A stretch of DNA of 64,000 nucleotides, taken from positions 124,001 through 188,000 of the forward strand of contig JADDMT010000019.1 in assembly GCA_021401465.1 (NCBI GenBank), in the 5' to 3' direction. The DNA comes from Teratosphaeria epicoccoides (Eukaryota; Ascomycota; Dothideomycetes; Mycosphaerellales; Teratosphaeriaceae). The notes under the pieces are model-generated. The model made no database searches and was not told the origin of the DNA. It saw only the letters and a list, made by a program, of their open reading frames with translations. Shown piece by piece: positions 9,870 to 21,258 of the stretch (positions within the stretch are counted from its first letter, which is position 1; each line of letters opens with the position of its first letter). Both the position numbers and the translations under genes were made by a program.

Positions 9870-12800
9870 TTCTTTTCCTTCTTCCTCTTGTCCTACCTCT
9901 CCCTAGGTCTGTTAGTACTTTCCGCGCTTCCCTAAGTCTGTTTAAAGTAGTCTAGTACCTTAGTGTCTGTTAGGTTCTCTAGGGGCTCCTATGTAGGTTT
10001 GTAGTACCCTAACTATTTTACTAGGACCTCGCGGCCTTTTCCTCTTCTCTTGTTCCTTGCGCAAAGTATCTCCTCTACTAACTACTCTTCGTGCGACTAA
10101 AACAAAACAGGGTCTAGCTATTCGTCGTCATTTTCCTGCCTAGGCATAGGGTCTTTACCTGCTAGTCTTAGTAGGTTAGTATAGAACACTAGGTATATAT
10201 TACTTAGGAGCCTAGTTAAGCAGATAGAGACTAGTAATATTACTTTAGCTACTATGTACTTTGCATGCTTGGCGTCTAAGCTTTTCTTAGGTCTCTCTGT
10301 AGTGTAGTTCCGTAGATCTAGCTAGACTTTATTACTAACTTTGTAAATTAGGGTAGGGTTTCTATGTTTATTAGCAGACTCCTCTTATTCCTACATAGAG
10401 GCCGCTATTATGGCTTAGCAGATTCCTGTTATGTCTTAGATTTTTTCTACGAACGCCTTTGCCCTCTTAGCTACTTTTAACAGGCTAGGCTTTTCGGCAT
10501 CCTTAGCTAAAGGCATAGGGCCTTATGCTTTATAGCTATAGGTAGCGAAGAAGGGGCTTATACTAATCCCTAAATAGTACCTCCTGTTTAGCGCTAGCTT
10601 TGCCACGGGGAGCTACTACTTCTAGTCGGATTGCTTGTAGTTAATGTAGTTCTAGAGGTACGCCTATACCTCTTAGTTAAGGCATTTAGGGCCTCTGTCT
10701 GTTTATAGGTAGTACGTAGAGCTTAACTACTAGGACATACCTATTCTTTTACAGAAGGTCCTCTAGAAGGTGCTAGTCTAGTTAGTACCCTAGTCGCTTG
10801 TAATAGCTAATAGCATTCTATAGTACTAAGCCTAGTAATCTATAAACTTCTCCGCATATTCCTCTGCTTTTATACTAGGTATTACTAATAACACTATGGA
10901 CTTGTATAAGCGATCTTTAATAACCTACAGGTATTAACATCCCTTGGAATTAGGAAGATCCGTCATAAAGTCTATCGAGATCTCCTAGAAGAATCTGTTA
11001 GGGACTAGTAATAGCTTTAGTAGTCTATGCTTATACTCTCTCTATACCTTGTTACGACTATAGTAGTTGTAGTTCCTTAGGAACCGCTAGACATGCTTAG
11101 ACAGTAACGGCTAATAGAAGTCGCGCCCTAGGATCATTGTCGTAGCGTCCTGTCCTAGATGCCTGTATACTATAGCGTTATGCATAGACTAAATTAGCCT
11201 CGTTCTAAGCATGTCGTTACTTTTGTCCCTAGGGTCTAAGGTGTTGCCCCTAGGCTGACTGTCTGTTGTTCCTAGGACCTAGAGCTTGTCGCGGTATCGC
11301 AGGAAGCCCCTCTTGTCAATCTTGTAGTCCCCTGCTTGTAATTTTAGTTTCACTCTAGCTAGTAGCGCCTAGGAGCCGCTCTTTACTACTTTAAACACTG
11401 TCAAGTACAGTTCGTCCTTTTCTACTATAGCTGCCCATAAATCATTAATAGTATAGTCCTAAAAAGGCCTAGTAGGTTCTAGGTTAAAAGTCGAGTAGTT
11501 GTTAAGTTGCGGTTCATCCTCCCCTAAGGTAGTAGGTAGTATGCTAGTCGAGGTAATTAGTACGCCATTTCTGCTCTTATCTACGAGGTCCGGCTAGTTC
11601 TCTACGACCTCTAGGTCTAAGAACCTCTTAAACCGCGATTCATTATCTTCTGCTCCTAGCGTGTCCTGTTCTCGTCTCGACAACGCGTCCGGGACTACTA
11701 CCTTAGCGCCTAGGCGATACACTAGGGAAAACTAGAATTGCGCGAGGGTCTCATACTACCGTATCTGCCGCTTAGATAGCTGTCGCTTGACCATGAAGTA
11801 CTCTAGGTTTTTGTAGTCTATAAGAATAGTGAAGTAGCTACACGACTTTAGCTTAGGGCCCTAGAACTTAAGGCTAGATATTACAGCTAACATCTCCTTG
11901 TCATAGATGTCATAATTAATCTCCGCTTTATTAAGCTTCTATGAGAAGAAGCCTACTAGTCTCTAGACTCTGTTGCTTTCTTGCAGGAGAGCCGCCCCTA
12001 ATACGAACCCGCTACAGTTAGTCTCTAAAAAGGTTAGTAGCTCTAGATTCTATTAAGAAAGGACTAGCGCTAAACAGAACCTCGCCTTTAGCGTCTTAAA
12101 CGCGGACTCCTTATCTTCTCCCTAGGAGAACGGTCTGCCCTTTCCTGTGAGCGCTGTTAAAGGCCTAGCCGTTTTCGAGTAGTTTAGGATGAACATCCTG
12201 TAGTAGTTAGCGAAGCCAAGGAATCTACGAACTTCCTTCTGTGTCCTTAGCCGCTCCTAGTTCCGCATAGCTTCTACCTTTTCTGGCTCGGTCCCTACGC
12301 CTTTTCCGTTAGCATGGATTATGAACCCTAGGTACTTAATATCCTTCTTAGCAAACTCACTTTTCCTAGGGTCAAGATATAGGCCCCTATCCTAGAGTTT
12401 CTAGACTACTTGCGTTACCTTAGTAAAATAGTCTTCTCGCGAACTGCCGCTATATATAATAACATCGTCTATGTACGCGGAGGCGTAGTCGTCTAATTCC
12501 TCGCGTAATAGTGTGTTAATATATCGCTAGAACGTCACTAGAGCCCTAGATAAACTAAATAGACACACTAACTATTCGAATAAACTAAACCTTATACGAA
12601 AGGCCGTCTTGTACTTATAGCCTTTTGCCATACGGATTTAGTAGAAGGCTAATACTACGTCTACCTTAGTAAGCTACTAGGCTCCCGTGAGGTTCCTCAG
12701 GGTCTCTAGAATTAACAGGAGAGGGTACCTATCTTGCTTTGTGATTACGTTAAGAGCGCGGTAGTCGTAGCAGAACTAGAGCCCTCCCCCTAGCTTCTAG

Positions 12801-13560
12801 ACGAAAAGCACGGGAGCCGCGGCCTCTAAGTTAGTAGGCTAGATGAATCCCTTCCCTAATAGTTCCTCTAAGGACTTCCTTAGCACAAGTAGTTCCTCCT
12901 TCGACATGCTATACAGGGGTCCCTATAGCAGGGCTAGTTAGGATCTGTCTAGTCCTTCGCGGAGTTCGACGTAGTAGTTAATACTAGGGCGGTATGGCGC
13001 TAATTTCTCCGCTTCCTAGCAGCAAAATAGTAGAGCTATGTGTTAAAGCTCTAGAGGTAGCGCCTTTCTTAACTCGTTAAGCGTCGGATATTCTTTTGTC
13101 TTTAAGGCCTCCGCAACATCTACTATCATGGTCGCGTATACCCAGGTAAAGTTCCTGCTATCCTTGTATTCTTAGTAGTTCCGCCTCTTGTCTATCTACT
13201 ATCCCGCTCTCCTATGCTAGTACTGACGCCTTTCTAGCGCGGTCCGCACTTTATTGTAAGCCTTCTAGGGGTCCCTAGGATTAGGGGGAAGGCTAGGTCC
13301 TTTACTACATATGCGTATACTAGTTGCTAGAACCCCTTGATTTCTATCTAGAAGGCGACTACTCCTTCTACTACAGAGTCTCGCATCGACGCTGTTACGC
13401 CCCTCGCTATTCGTAACTCTTTGCTTATTAAGCTTAAACTAAGGCCTTTTACTAGGTCTCTGTTAATTGTAGCGTAGTATTAGTACCCTTCATCGATAAG
13501 AGCTAATGTCCCGGTATTATTTACGAGGACTACATTAGTATAAATCAGGTTCCTGTCTAT
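9870..13560 (-). pseudogene. pol: Family C pol: protease, RT, RNase H, integrase
   Basis: This is the minus-strand pol of a Ty3/gypsy element, with ends approximate. In order, from high to low coordinates: protease with ALIDEG (near 13490) and a later LILGTP; RT with LTKVDVVLAF and the YIDDV catalytic box (near 12470), followed by KYLGF and [11 protein letters not shown]; RNase H with FLETNCSGF; then an integrase core with EISIDFMTDLP, ITSDQGTN and LNQEVQAYL, giving the D, D, E triad (about 11000-10690). It ends in a lysine/arginine-rich tail near 9880. The protease frame is offset by -1 from gag. Many TAG stops interrupt it. I could not place a chromodomain. Confidence 0.88.
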
Positions 13561-13569
13561 AGATCCCTT

Positions 13570-14765
13570 AACTCTCTCCTATCCTTCTGCTAATGTCTCC
13601 GTTACTCCTACTTCCTAACTCTAAGCGGGAGTCAATCTTTTCCTGCGTCTTTCTTCCTAGGGTCCTGTGCGATCTAATCTTCCTCTAGTAATAGCGACAC
13701 TCTAGTAGCGTTAATCTAGGCTAGGGGTATAGCTAAGGCGTAGGGATACCCCTTAACCTAGTATCTAGACACTCTGTAGTAGTAACATAGGTTATTCTCC
13801 TAGCGTTTTTCTCTCTTAGTAGTGTCTACCCATTTAGCGCGTTGTTTCCCCCTACTGTTCTGTTAGGGTCCTCTGCTATTAGACCGGTCTCCTGTAGTAT
13901 AAGTTAGTGCTATAACTGTATCCCTATCCGCGTCTACGTAGGATCTAACCCTAGGGTTAGGCACCTACATAGCAACTATAGGAATACCTTCAGAGTCCTT
14001 GTTTTTCTCTCTTAACTACCTCCTATAGGCTGCCTTGAACTAGTCGGTTACCTCAGAGTTTGTCATGACCCTTTCGACCTCCTCTACAAACGCGTAGTAG
14101 TCTCCCCTGTCTCTTACGTTTGCTATGTACATCCTAGTAGGGTTCGAAAACGAATTCTTGAGGTATCTAATCTTCGCGTCATCTGTCTACTAGTCTCCTC
14201 CTGCTAACAGCAGGAGTTCGTCAAATTCTAGCTAGTGCTTATGCCATGGCTAGCCTACCGCATATTAGAGGTTCGTAAGCTATTCTAGAGCCTTCGCCCT
14301 CTTGTTACTATCTGCAAACATGGCTTCAAGTTACGTAAAGAAAGCTTTAGGGTCCTTAGCCCTGTCCGGGCCTCCTTTCTCCTAGAAGTAGCATATCTGA
14401 GCGCGCTAGCGAGTAGGGAGAGTGTCGTAGATTATGTTCTAGTAATAATCTACACCTTTTAGGGGTTTTATCCTAGAGCGCGCCCTAAGCGAACTCCTAA
14501 TATAGAGCAGATAGTCCCTAAATAATTTAGCCCTTCTGTCCTATGTTAGTAGTCTCTACTCTTAGGGTCCTGTTAGTTCTATGCTAGAGTTTACGCGCGT
14601 TACTATAGCTAGCGTGTCTGCGAGAGCTTTTAGCAGCTCCTCTAACAGGGCGCCTAGGTTCTGTTACTATTAGGCCTCTGATTCATTTAGCGCGGCTCGC
14701 GTAGCAGTTAGCTTAGCTATAATCTGCTATTATTAGGTATGCATTCCTTCGACGACATGACGCAT
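13570..14765 (-). pseudogene. gag: Family C gag
   Basis: This is the region between the 5' LTR and the protease on the minus strand. The first clear in-frame ATG is at 14765-14763 (MRHVVEGMHT); a start further upstream, nearer the primer site, is possible. A readable gag-like block covers about 220 codons, with LEAMFADSNKRAKALEQL and a later FNPTR-type segment reading FSNPTRMYIANVRDRGDYYAF. No intact zinc knuckle was found. RIP stops are present throughout. The identity rests mainly on position and on this block. Confidence 0.65.
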
Positions 14766-14847
14766 TTCTGCTAATGCTTCCTTGTTTGTAGACCCTTTAG
14801 ACACTAGGGTTAATTAGCTAGGAGACAGCCTTTCTATAGTAAAATTG

Positions 14848-14856
14848 ATCGTACTT
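14848..14856 (-). promoter_or_regulatory. Predicted self-priming primer-binding site, element C
   Basis: ATCGTACTT lies 2 nt inside the 5' LTR. It is the exact reverse complement of AAGTACGAT at 14906-14914 in the same LTR, which lies about 38 nt after a minus-strand TATAAA. There is no tRNA-type TGG start. This fits Tf1-like self-priming, in which the 5' end of the RNA folds back on the primer site. Confidence 0.5.
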
Positions 14857-14858
14857 AA

Positions 14859-15065
14859 TGTCACAGGTAAATAGTGTGTACATAGGGGTTCATGTAGTAT
14901 TTAACAAGTACGATGAGGAGAGAGAGGGACTATCTGCTAGTTGTCTAGTCCTTTATAGCTAGCCTTGTCTAGGGTCTAGGATTGCGCTCTAGGGTCTAGG
15001 GTCGCGCATAGGGGTCGCGTATAGGCCTTAGCCTATGCTAAGGACTTAGGGCCTCGCCCTTCATA
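14859..15065 (-). repeat. Family C 5' LTR (right copy)
   Basis: This 207-bp LTR pairs with 946-1144. It is followed by target copy GCTAG at 15066-15070. It carries a TATAAA on the minus strand (14957-14952), about 38 nt before the predicted RNA start. Confidence 0.9.
14952..14957 (-). promoter_or_regulatory. LTR TATA box, element C
   Basis: This reads TATAAA on the minus strand. It is about 38 nt upstream of the predicted self-priming stretch, so transcription probably starts near 14920. Confidence 0.45.
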
Positions 15066-15507
15066 GCTAGTAGAAGACGTTATAGAGTAGCAAGCTTGTA
15101 GCTCTGTTGTCTTGTCCTTGTTATAGTAGTACTTACAGAGGAAGTATCTGTCCTTCTAATTGCCTTGCTTATAGCGCTTAAGCTTAACACTATAGCCCTA
15201 TATCTATAAGATCTTGTTCTTGCCTATAGTCTTCTTATTACGGCTTCTCTTATAATATCTACTAGGCAGCTTCTCCTAGTCTACGTCAAAGTTAATGCAT
15301 TGCTTAGCTGTAATATACTAGTCTATAATACATAGTAGAGGACTTCGCTACTATTAAGAGACTACTTATAATGCTTCTAATACTATAAGAGCTGTATTTG
15401 TAATAGACTCGAGGCTGTTATAAGGTGTTAGGAGTATAGGATGTTATAGTTAAGGACTTAGAGAGGGCGGAGGTACGAACGATAGATAGACTTGCTTTGT
15501 CAGACAT
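15066..15507 (-). pseudogene. hAT transposase, N-terminal part with BED-like zinc finger
   Basis: This is the upstream part of the same hAT gene, with a candidate ATG at 15507-15505 (protein start MSDKASLSIV). About 150 residues follow, including a BED-type zinc finger remnant: GYSVKLKRYKQG, then RYFLCKYYYNKDKT, where one expected Cys appears as Tyr, consistent with a TGT-to-TAT RIP change. A lysine/arginine-rich stretch precedes it. The ATG frame and the finger frame differ by one, so an indel lies between them or the start is elsewhere. The gene is cut at 15066-15070 (GCTAG) by element C and resumes at 940 in frame. Confidence 0.75.
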
Positions 15508-15666
15508 TTTTTTGCATGCTTCTTTAATAGCATACCTACATTAGACCTTTGCGAATAGACAATTAGATGTTATTTATCTTGATACTAAGTCTCTATTTTA
15601 TGTTTCTAATAGATGAATCTGTTACTATAATAATCTAGTGTTAGTAGCTACGCTTGTATCTACATG
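15508..15666. other. Upstream flank of the hAT gene
   Basis: This is a gene-free, AT-rich stretch upstream of the hAT start. It probably holds the hAT 5' untranslated region or terminus, but I could not identify a terminal inverted repeat or an 8-bp target duplication. It ends where the LTR of B2 begins. ACATG (15662-15666) should be one copy of the B2 target duplication; the other copy is outside the window. Confidence 0.4.
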
Positions 15667-15744
15667 TGATACAGTTAATACTAGGGGGCTATTAGAGCCG
15701 CATAGGTTCTAATGTCCGCCCTTAGCATGTAGTGACCCTGCTAC
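15667..15744 (+). repeat. B2 5' LTR, left fragment
   Basis: These are the first 78 bp of the family B LTR (TGATACAGTT). It is interrupted by B1 and continues at 23919-24200; together the pieces give 360 bp, the exact length of every other family B LTR here. The last five bases, GCTAC, are the left target copy of B1. Confidence 0.93.
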
Positions 15745-16104
15745 TAATACGGTTGATACTAGGGGACTATTTGAACCGCATGGGTTCTAATGGCCGCCCT
15801 TGGCATGCAGTGACCCTGCCACATATGGCAAGGGGGTCCTTCGTACATACGTTAGCTTGTATGTCGTCTGAGTAGGATTAGTTGTCGACGTAGGACGCCC
15901 CTACGTCGCTGACCCTACGGTACCCCTACGGGGTTAGGCTCGGACATGCTTTCCCTAATTGAGGAGCGTCGGGGGTTATAAGCACCCTTAGCACTACCTC
16001 TGCGATAAGCAGAAAGCAGCGCTGTCTTGTACCTACTAAAAGGTCGGATTACTCTGTCACACTGCGAGATATTTTCATATCATATAGCACATACATCTAT
16101 ATCA
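15745..16104 (+). repeat. B1 5' LTR
   Basis: This 360-bp LTR starts TAATACGG (ancestral TGATACGG) and ends ATATCA. It contains a 9-bp-arm hairpin (15886-15908; arms CGACGTAGG / CCTACGTCG), TATAA at 15977-15981 and the predicted RNA start with AGAAAGCAG (16011-16019). Confidence 0.95.
15977..15981 (+). promoter_or_regulatory. LTR TATA box, family B
   Basis: TATAA in GGGGGTTATAAGCACCC is conserved in all family B LTRs. It lies about 30 nt before the AGAAAGCAG stretch that pairs with the primer site. Confidence 0.5.
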
Positions 16105-16107
16105 GTT

Positions 16108-16116
16108 CTGCTTTCT
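16108..16116 (+). promoter_or_regulatory. Predicted self-priming primer-binding site, family B
   Basis: CTGCTTTCT starts 3 nt inside the LTR and is the exact reverse complement of AGAAAGCAG at 16011-16019. It is kept in B2 and B3, whereas no sequence matching a tRNA 3' end is visible. It fits Tf1-type self-priming. Confidence 0.5.
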
Positions 16117-16153
16117 CCCCTCTGCTTTACAGTCTAGCAGAGAATACTACGAT

Positions 16154-19100
16154 ATGTCTAGAGCACTACGAACTTGCAACTAACGCGTAGCGAGCGCTAT
16201 CCCGAGCGCCCGCGATGGCGAAGCTAGCCTAAGTAACTAGCCCGCAGAAGTACCTACTACAAGCGACACTACATCGAGCGACAGTTCCGCTAGAGGACAA
16301 TTACGCGGCAGACTAGGCAATAGACCCCCTGCACAGGGACCGCAGCTAACCCTGACTATCGACCTAGCCCTTGTAGCCATGATTGTCGATTAGGTCGCGA
16401 ACTGCCTTGCGAACTAGAGCTAGAGCCGTACCGCTCCTAGTAGCGACAACGGCGAGGACGACGAAGACGTCGCCATGAGTAGTACTAACGAACTAGCGGA
16501 CGAAGAAATCTAGCGAGATTTCACGCTAGGGACCCGCGAAGACAACTTATCGGGAGGCGCAGACCCTCTGCGTGTGCCCGCGAACTTGGTGCCTAAATTC
16601 AGGGCCATAGTAGGCTAACTAGGAGGTAGTCGTAACGCATGCAACCTGAAGCCGTTCAAGGGAGACACCTTAAAGGAGGCTCGAACTTTCTTGCAGGCGT
16701 GTGAGGCAGTTTTCGTGCTTAACCTACGCGGATATTCCACGGAGGGCGAACGAGTCGCCTTTAGTGTAATGTAGCTCGAAGAGGATAAGGAACCTCGTAA
16801 CAATTAGCATGAGTAGTATGACCTTATGCGGGTCTATGACAGAACGTATACGTAGGCGGACTTTCGCTAGTTCTGTGTCAACTAGGTCGAGGATCCGGGG
16901 AATTGCGCCCTTACTGTGTCTGTCGAGTACGAGAAGGCTAAGCAGGGGAAGGGACAAACAACCTCTAGCTTCGCAACCTACCTCGCCACGCTCGAGAGAC
17001 AGATGCTACCCTATACTAAGACGTAACGTATGCGGCACTTGCTCGTCAAACTTAATGACGATCTTCAGAACACGATCATGACTTTTCATGAACTTCTAAC
17101 AACTCGGCAAGACCTCGTGTCCCTTGCGACACGTATAGAAATCACCTTGAAGCGAAATAGAAAATCGGGCGGTAAGGACAATAAGCGTCTAAGCCCTAAG
17201 GACCTACCGAAGGGCCGCTATTACAAGCGCCCTAGGGGCTACGTCTAACGCGGTAGTTCATTCCGGAGGAGCAAGCCCTCTAAGCCAAAAGACGGTAGCG
17301 AGAAGCCTCCGAGTAGCTGCCACATCTGTGGAGTAAGGGACTACTAGGCGGCTCGCTATCCTAAACGAAGTGATAGGAAGAAGGTAAGCAAGGTGTCTAA
17401 AACCTCCCTAGAGGGGAGGCGAAAGAAGGACAAGCCCGAGACAACCGAATAGCTACCGCAGGTATCTAAGCTGTCTGTTACTAATGGTGTAGACTCGTGG
17501 CCTGCCTGGCGCCTATCTAGCGCGGTCCGAGTTAATGGCTCGCTCGAGCTAGTAGACTGTATGTTAGATGACCTTGCGGAGGTTAACGTGATACCCTAGA
17601 GGGTAATCATACGGCTCGGTTTGAAGCCGATCCTAGGAGCCCTGCTGCCTACTATGAAGTCTTTTTAGGGCGAAGGCGTAGCGGCTTAAGGCGCGTACAA
17701 CGTGCGCCTCTAACTCGCGGACTCCTCGGGAGAAGTGCGCGAGACTAACGAAGTCTTCTACGCCAAAGACGTTCCTGATAAGGAGCTCCTACTCGGCCGC
17801 CCTTGGCGCTACAAGCAGGGAGTCGTTATTAATGGAGCTACTAACAACTAGTTCTATGGCTCTATAGGCGAAGTTCCTACAGTGCGGATACGTGACGCAC
17901 ACAGCTTCTACAAGGACATGAAGAAGGTCTAATGCGTGTATGCGGTCCGCATACAGAACGTCAAGGAAGACGTTACCCTTCCGCCTGAGTTAGAGGAATA
18001 CGCCGATATTTTCGACGCAGAGGCTGCGGCCTATGCCCGGGCCCTAGACGCGGAACATGCGATTAACCTTAAGGAGGGTTACAATCCTCCGCATCGACCT
18101 CTGTACCCTATGTCGGAGTCGTAGCTTAAGACACTTCGAGACTACCTCTACAAGGCGCAAAGGAACGCGTGGATCCGACGAAGCGACAGCGAGGCTAGAG
18201 TGTTAGTTATGTTCGTCCCGAAGAAGGACAACACGCTCCGCCTATGCGTTAACTATAGGGGCCTTAACGTAGTAACCTAGAAGAACCGCTGCCTCCTACT
18301 ACTTATTAGCGAGACGCTTGACTGCCTTAGTCGCGCCGCCATCTTCTCGTCTATTGACTTGAAGGACGCCTACTACCAGATACTGATCTAAAAGGGCGAC
18401 AAGTAGAAGACTACATTCTAAACGCGGTACAGACACTTCGAGTATATAGTGATGCTGTTTAGCTTAACTAACGCACTAGCGACGTTCTAAGCGTATATTA
18501 ACCGGGCCCTAGCCGGCCTCGTTAACACCTGCTACGTAGTATATTTAGACGATATACTAGTCTATTCTAACTCGAAGGAGGAGCATATTTGGCATCTAAG
18601 TATAGTGCTTAAACGGCTCCGCAAGTTCGCTCTGTATGCGAACCTAAAGAAGTGCTCATTCCTGACGGATAGGATTAAGTTTCTCGGATACATTGTCTCC
18701 ACGGAAGGAGTCATCATGGATGACTAAAGGGTGTCCGCAATCGCGGAGTAGCTGTAGCCGACTACCCTCTAAGAAGTGTAGGTGTTCCTAGGATTTACTA
18801 ACTTCTACCGCAGATTCATACGATCTTACTCGAAGATTGTAGCTCCCCTTACGGCCCTTGCAAAGGGCGCGGTTCGAGGAAAAAAGCCAGGGAAAGTGCC
18901 TTAGGAGGAGGCTTAGAGTAAGGCCTTCTCTGAACTTAAAGCAGCTTTTCAAACTACGCCTATACTTCGGCACTTTGACCCTGCTACGAAGATCCGGATA
19001 GAGACCGATACTTCAAAATTCGCAATAGCCGCAATTATATCGCAGCTCTAGTCGCATGAAGGTAGTACGCGATAGTACCTAATTGCCTTCTAGTCGCGGA

Positions 19101-21118
19101 AGATGCAAGGCGCTAAGCTTAACTACGAGACTTACGACTAAGAACTTTTGGCTATTGTTGACAGCTTCAAGGAGTACTAACACTACCTCGAAGGCGTGGC
19201 GCACCCTATTAAGGTGCTCACTGACCATAACAACCTTCGCGGCTTCATGGGCGTAAAGCAGCTAAGTAGTTAGCAAGCAAGGTAGGCGACTTTCCTCGCT
19301 AGCTTTGACTTCGTTATCTAGCATCGTTCTAGAAAGACGAATCCGGCCGACGGTCCTTCGCGACGACCGGACTACAACACTAGGGAAGAGGGTAACCGAC
19401 AGCTTCTCCCTATACTGCAAACGAAGCTTGTAGTTTAGGGCGGCGATCTGTCGTTAGCTCCTCTTATAGGTCAACTGCAGGTCTAATAGGGCCTCACGGC
19501 TTCCGCTAGTAACGAACCCTCCTATCCGGCAGTTGTGGCGACTATGTCTAGCTCGATCCGTGCGGTAGTTAACTAGCTTACATGTAGTAAGCATGCGATG
19601 TCTAAAGAACCCTTTAAAGAAGTCTCGAGACTTATTCAGCAGTTGCAAGAGCGAGAACCGGAGTTGATTAATGAGGGTGTAGCTCTCTAGGACACTGCAG
19701 GCGGTCCGAAGTACTAGACTAAGTCAGGCGACTTGTAGTACTTTAACAATAGGCTCTACGTACCCGCCGACTACGTACTCTGTTCGCAGCTCCTCTGTAT
19801 TCATCATGACGATGAACTCGTAGGCCATTTTAGCGTAGAGAAGACAAACGCACTTCTCGGACGCAAATACTAGTAGCCTACGCTAGAACAGGATGTCTCT
19901 AACTATGTCAAATCCTGCCAGACGTGCCAGATTAGCAAATCTCGGCGCTATCGCCCCTATAGCGATGCTTAGGCGCTCCTACTACTAGAGAGACCATAGC
20001 AAGACTTGACCATAGATTTCATTACCGATTTGCCGCTAGCAAAGTAGAAAGGCGATGTAGTTAATGCTGTCCTTGTAGTAGTCGACTAATACTCGAAGAT
20101 GAATATCTTCATCCTATGTACGAAAAAGTGCACAAGCGGCGAGCTTGCGCGGCTACTTCGCGACGAAGTCATATAGCGCTTTAGTGTCCCCCGAAGTATC
20201 CTATTAGATCGAGGTTCTGTCTTTACTAGTAAATACTAGCAAGAATTTGTGTTTGAAGCGTGTGTTAAGTACCGCCTAAGTACAGCATTCTATCTACAGA
20301 CTAATGGTCAGACTAAACGTATGAACTAGACTCTTAAGTAGTACCTTTAGTGCTACTACGCTAAGAACCAGGATGCCTAGGCTGACGCAATTCCTATGGC
20401 GGAATTTGCAGTTAATAACAGCGTGCATGCTACTATGCGCATGTCGCCATTTCAGATTCTTTATAGCTTTGATCCAGAAATACACCTAGAACCGCCTTAG
20501 GACGAGTCTTCTGAGGAGAGGGTGCTAGCCGCCGCGGAATTAGCGCGGCGTATGCGCGAGGTACATTCGGTGCTAATAGAACACTAGAAAAAGGCCTCAG
20601 AATCCTAGATTAAACATAATAACACCTGTGCTAAACTGATGTAGTACGTAGTTAGTACGAAGGTGTTACTGTTGACGAAGAATCTCAAGCTGAAACTTCC
20701 GAGCAAGAAGATGACGCCAAGGTTCGTCGGACCCTTCCGGATACGCGACGCGATAGGCTCGCAGGCGTACTAGCTATCGTTACTATCGTCGTATCGTGTG
20801 CATGACGTCTTCTACGTATCTCTACTCGAACTATAGGTACAGCGTAAGGGCGAAGAGCCCGCGGACCCGATGCTAGTAGCAGAAGAGAACGAAGAGTAGG
20901 AAGTCGAGGGTATTAAGGACAGTATGTGGCGTAAGGGCGCAACGCACTATCTAGTGAAGTAGAAAGGATACCTACCTAAGTACACATAATAGGTTCTAGC
21001 TAAAGACTACAAGAACGCTCTAGAAGCTATTCGTGAATTCGAAGAGTAGAGGAAGCGTAAGCAGGGCTTAAGAAGGTCGATTCGTAGGAAGATGAGGGTT
21101 CTAGAGCAGAATTCTTAA
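16154..21118 (+). pseudogene. gag-pol: B1 gag-pol, single frame with C-terminal chromodomain
   Basis: One frame of 4965 nt runs from ATG 16154 to TAA 21116-21118, broken only by RIP-type stops. B3 has the same length, and so does B2 once A2 is removed. Gag (to about 17400) includes PFKGDTLKEARTFLQ and a knuckle remnant CHICGVRDYxAARYP. The protease region has DCMLDDLAEVNVI, where the Asp-Ser-Gly core has decayed. RT has FSSIDLKDAYYQI, VVYLDDILVYS (near 18537) and [11 protein letters not shown]. RNase H has IETDTSKFA and LLAIVDSF. Integrase has CQTCQISK, LTIDFITDLP, LLDRGSVFTS and the final acidic block. GPFRIRDAIG, VFYVSLLEL and a chromodomain (WRKGATHYLVK, GYLPKYT) close it. This is a chromovirus with a fused polyprotein. 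Confidence 0.95.
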
Positions 21119-21258
21119 CATGTGTATGTAGTACATAACGCGCGAAGTGACAACGAGAAGCAAACGCCCTACTCATATATCATTAATGCCTAAAGGCACA
21201 CCTAGAATAAACCCAAGAAGAACAAGAGACATGCTTAGATTAGCTTCGTAGCTAATGC

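Larger units (their letters stand above)
946..15065 (-). mobile_element. Ty3/gypsy LTR retrotransposon, family C (interrupted by A1)
   Basis: The LTRs at 946-1144 and 14859-15065 have the same orientation and are flanked by GCTAG on both sides (941-945 and 15066-15070), a clean 5-bp target duplication. The element reads on the minus strand: 5' LTR on the right, then gag, protease, RT/RNase H, integrase, a long 3' non-coding region, a polypurine tract and the 3' LTR on the left. Without A1 (2257-9159) and one TATAC copy it is about 7.2 kb. It inserted into the hAT gene. RIP stops are frequent throughout. It appears as one copy in this window, so its consensus cannot be checked here. Confidence 0.93.

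Noticed and set aside
16724..17081. Open frames on both strands in B1 gag (16615-16957 minus, 16809-17081 plus)
   Set aside because: They overlap the real gag frame in other phases; B3 shows the minus-strand ones only because it is a copy.
20294..20485. Minus-strand open frame in B1
   Set aside because: Shadow of the integrase C-terminal region.
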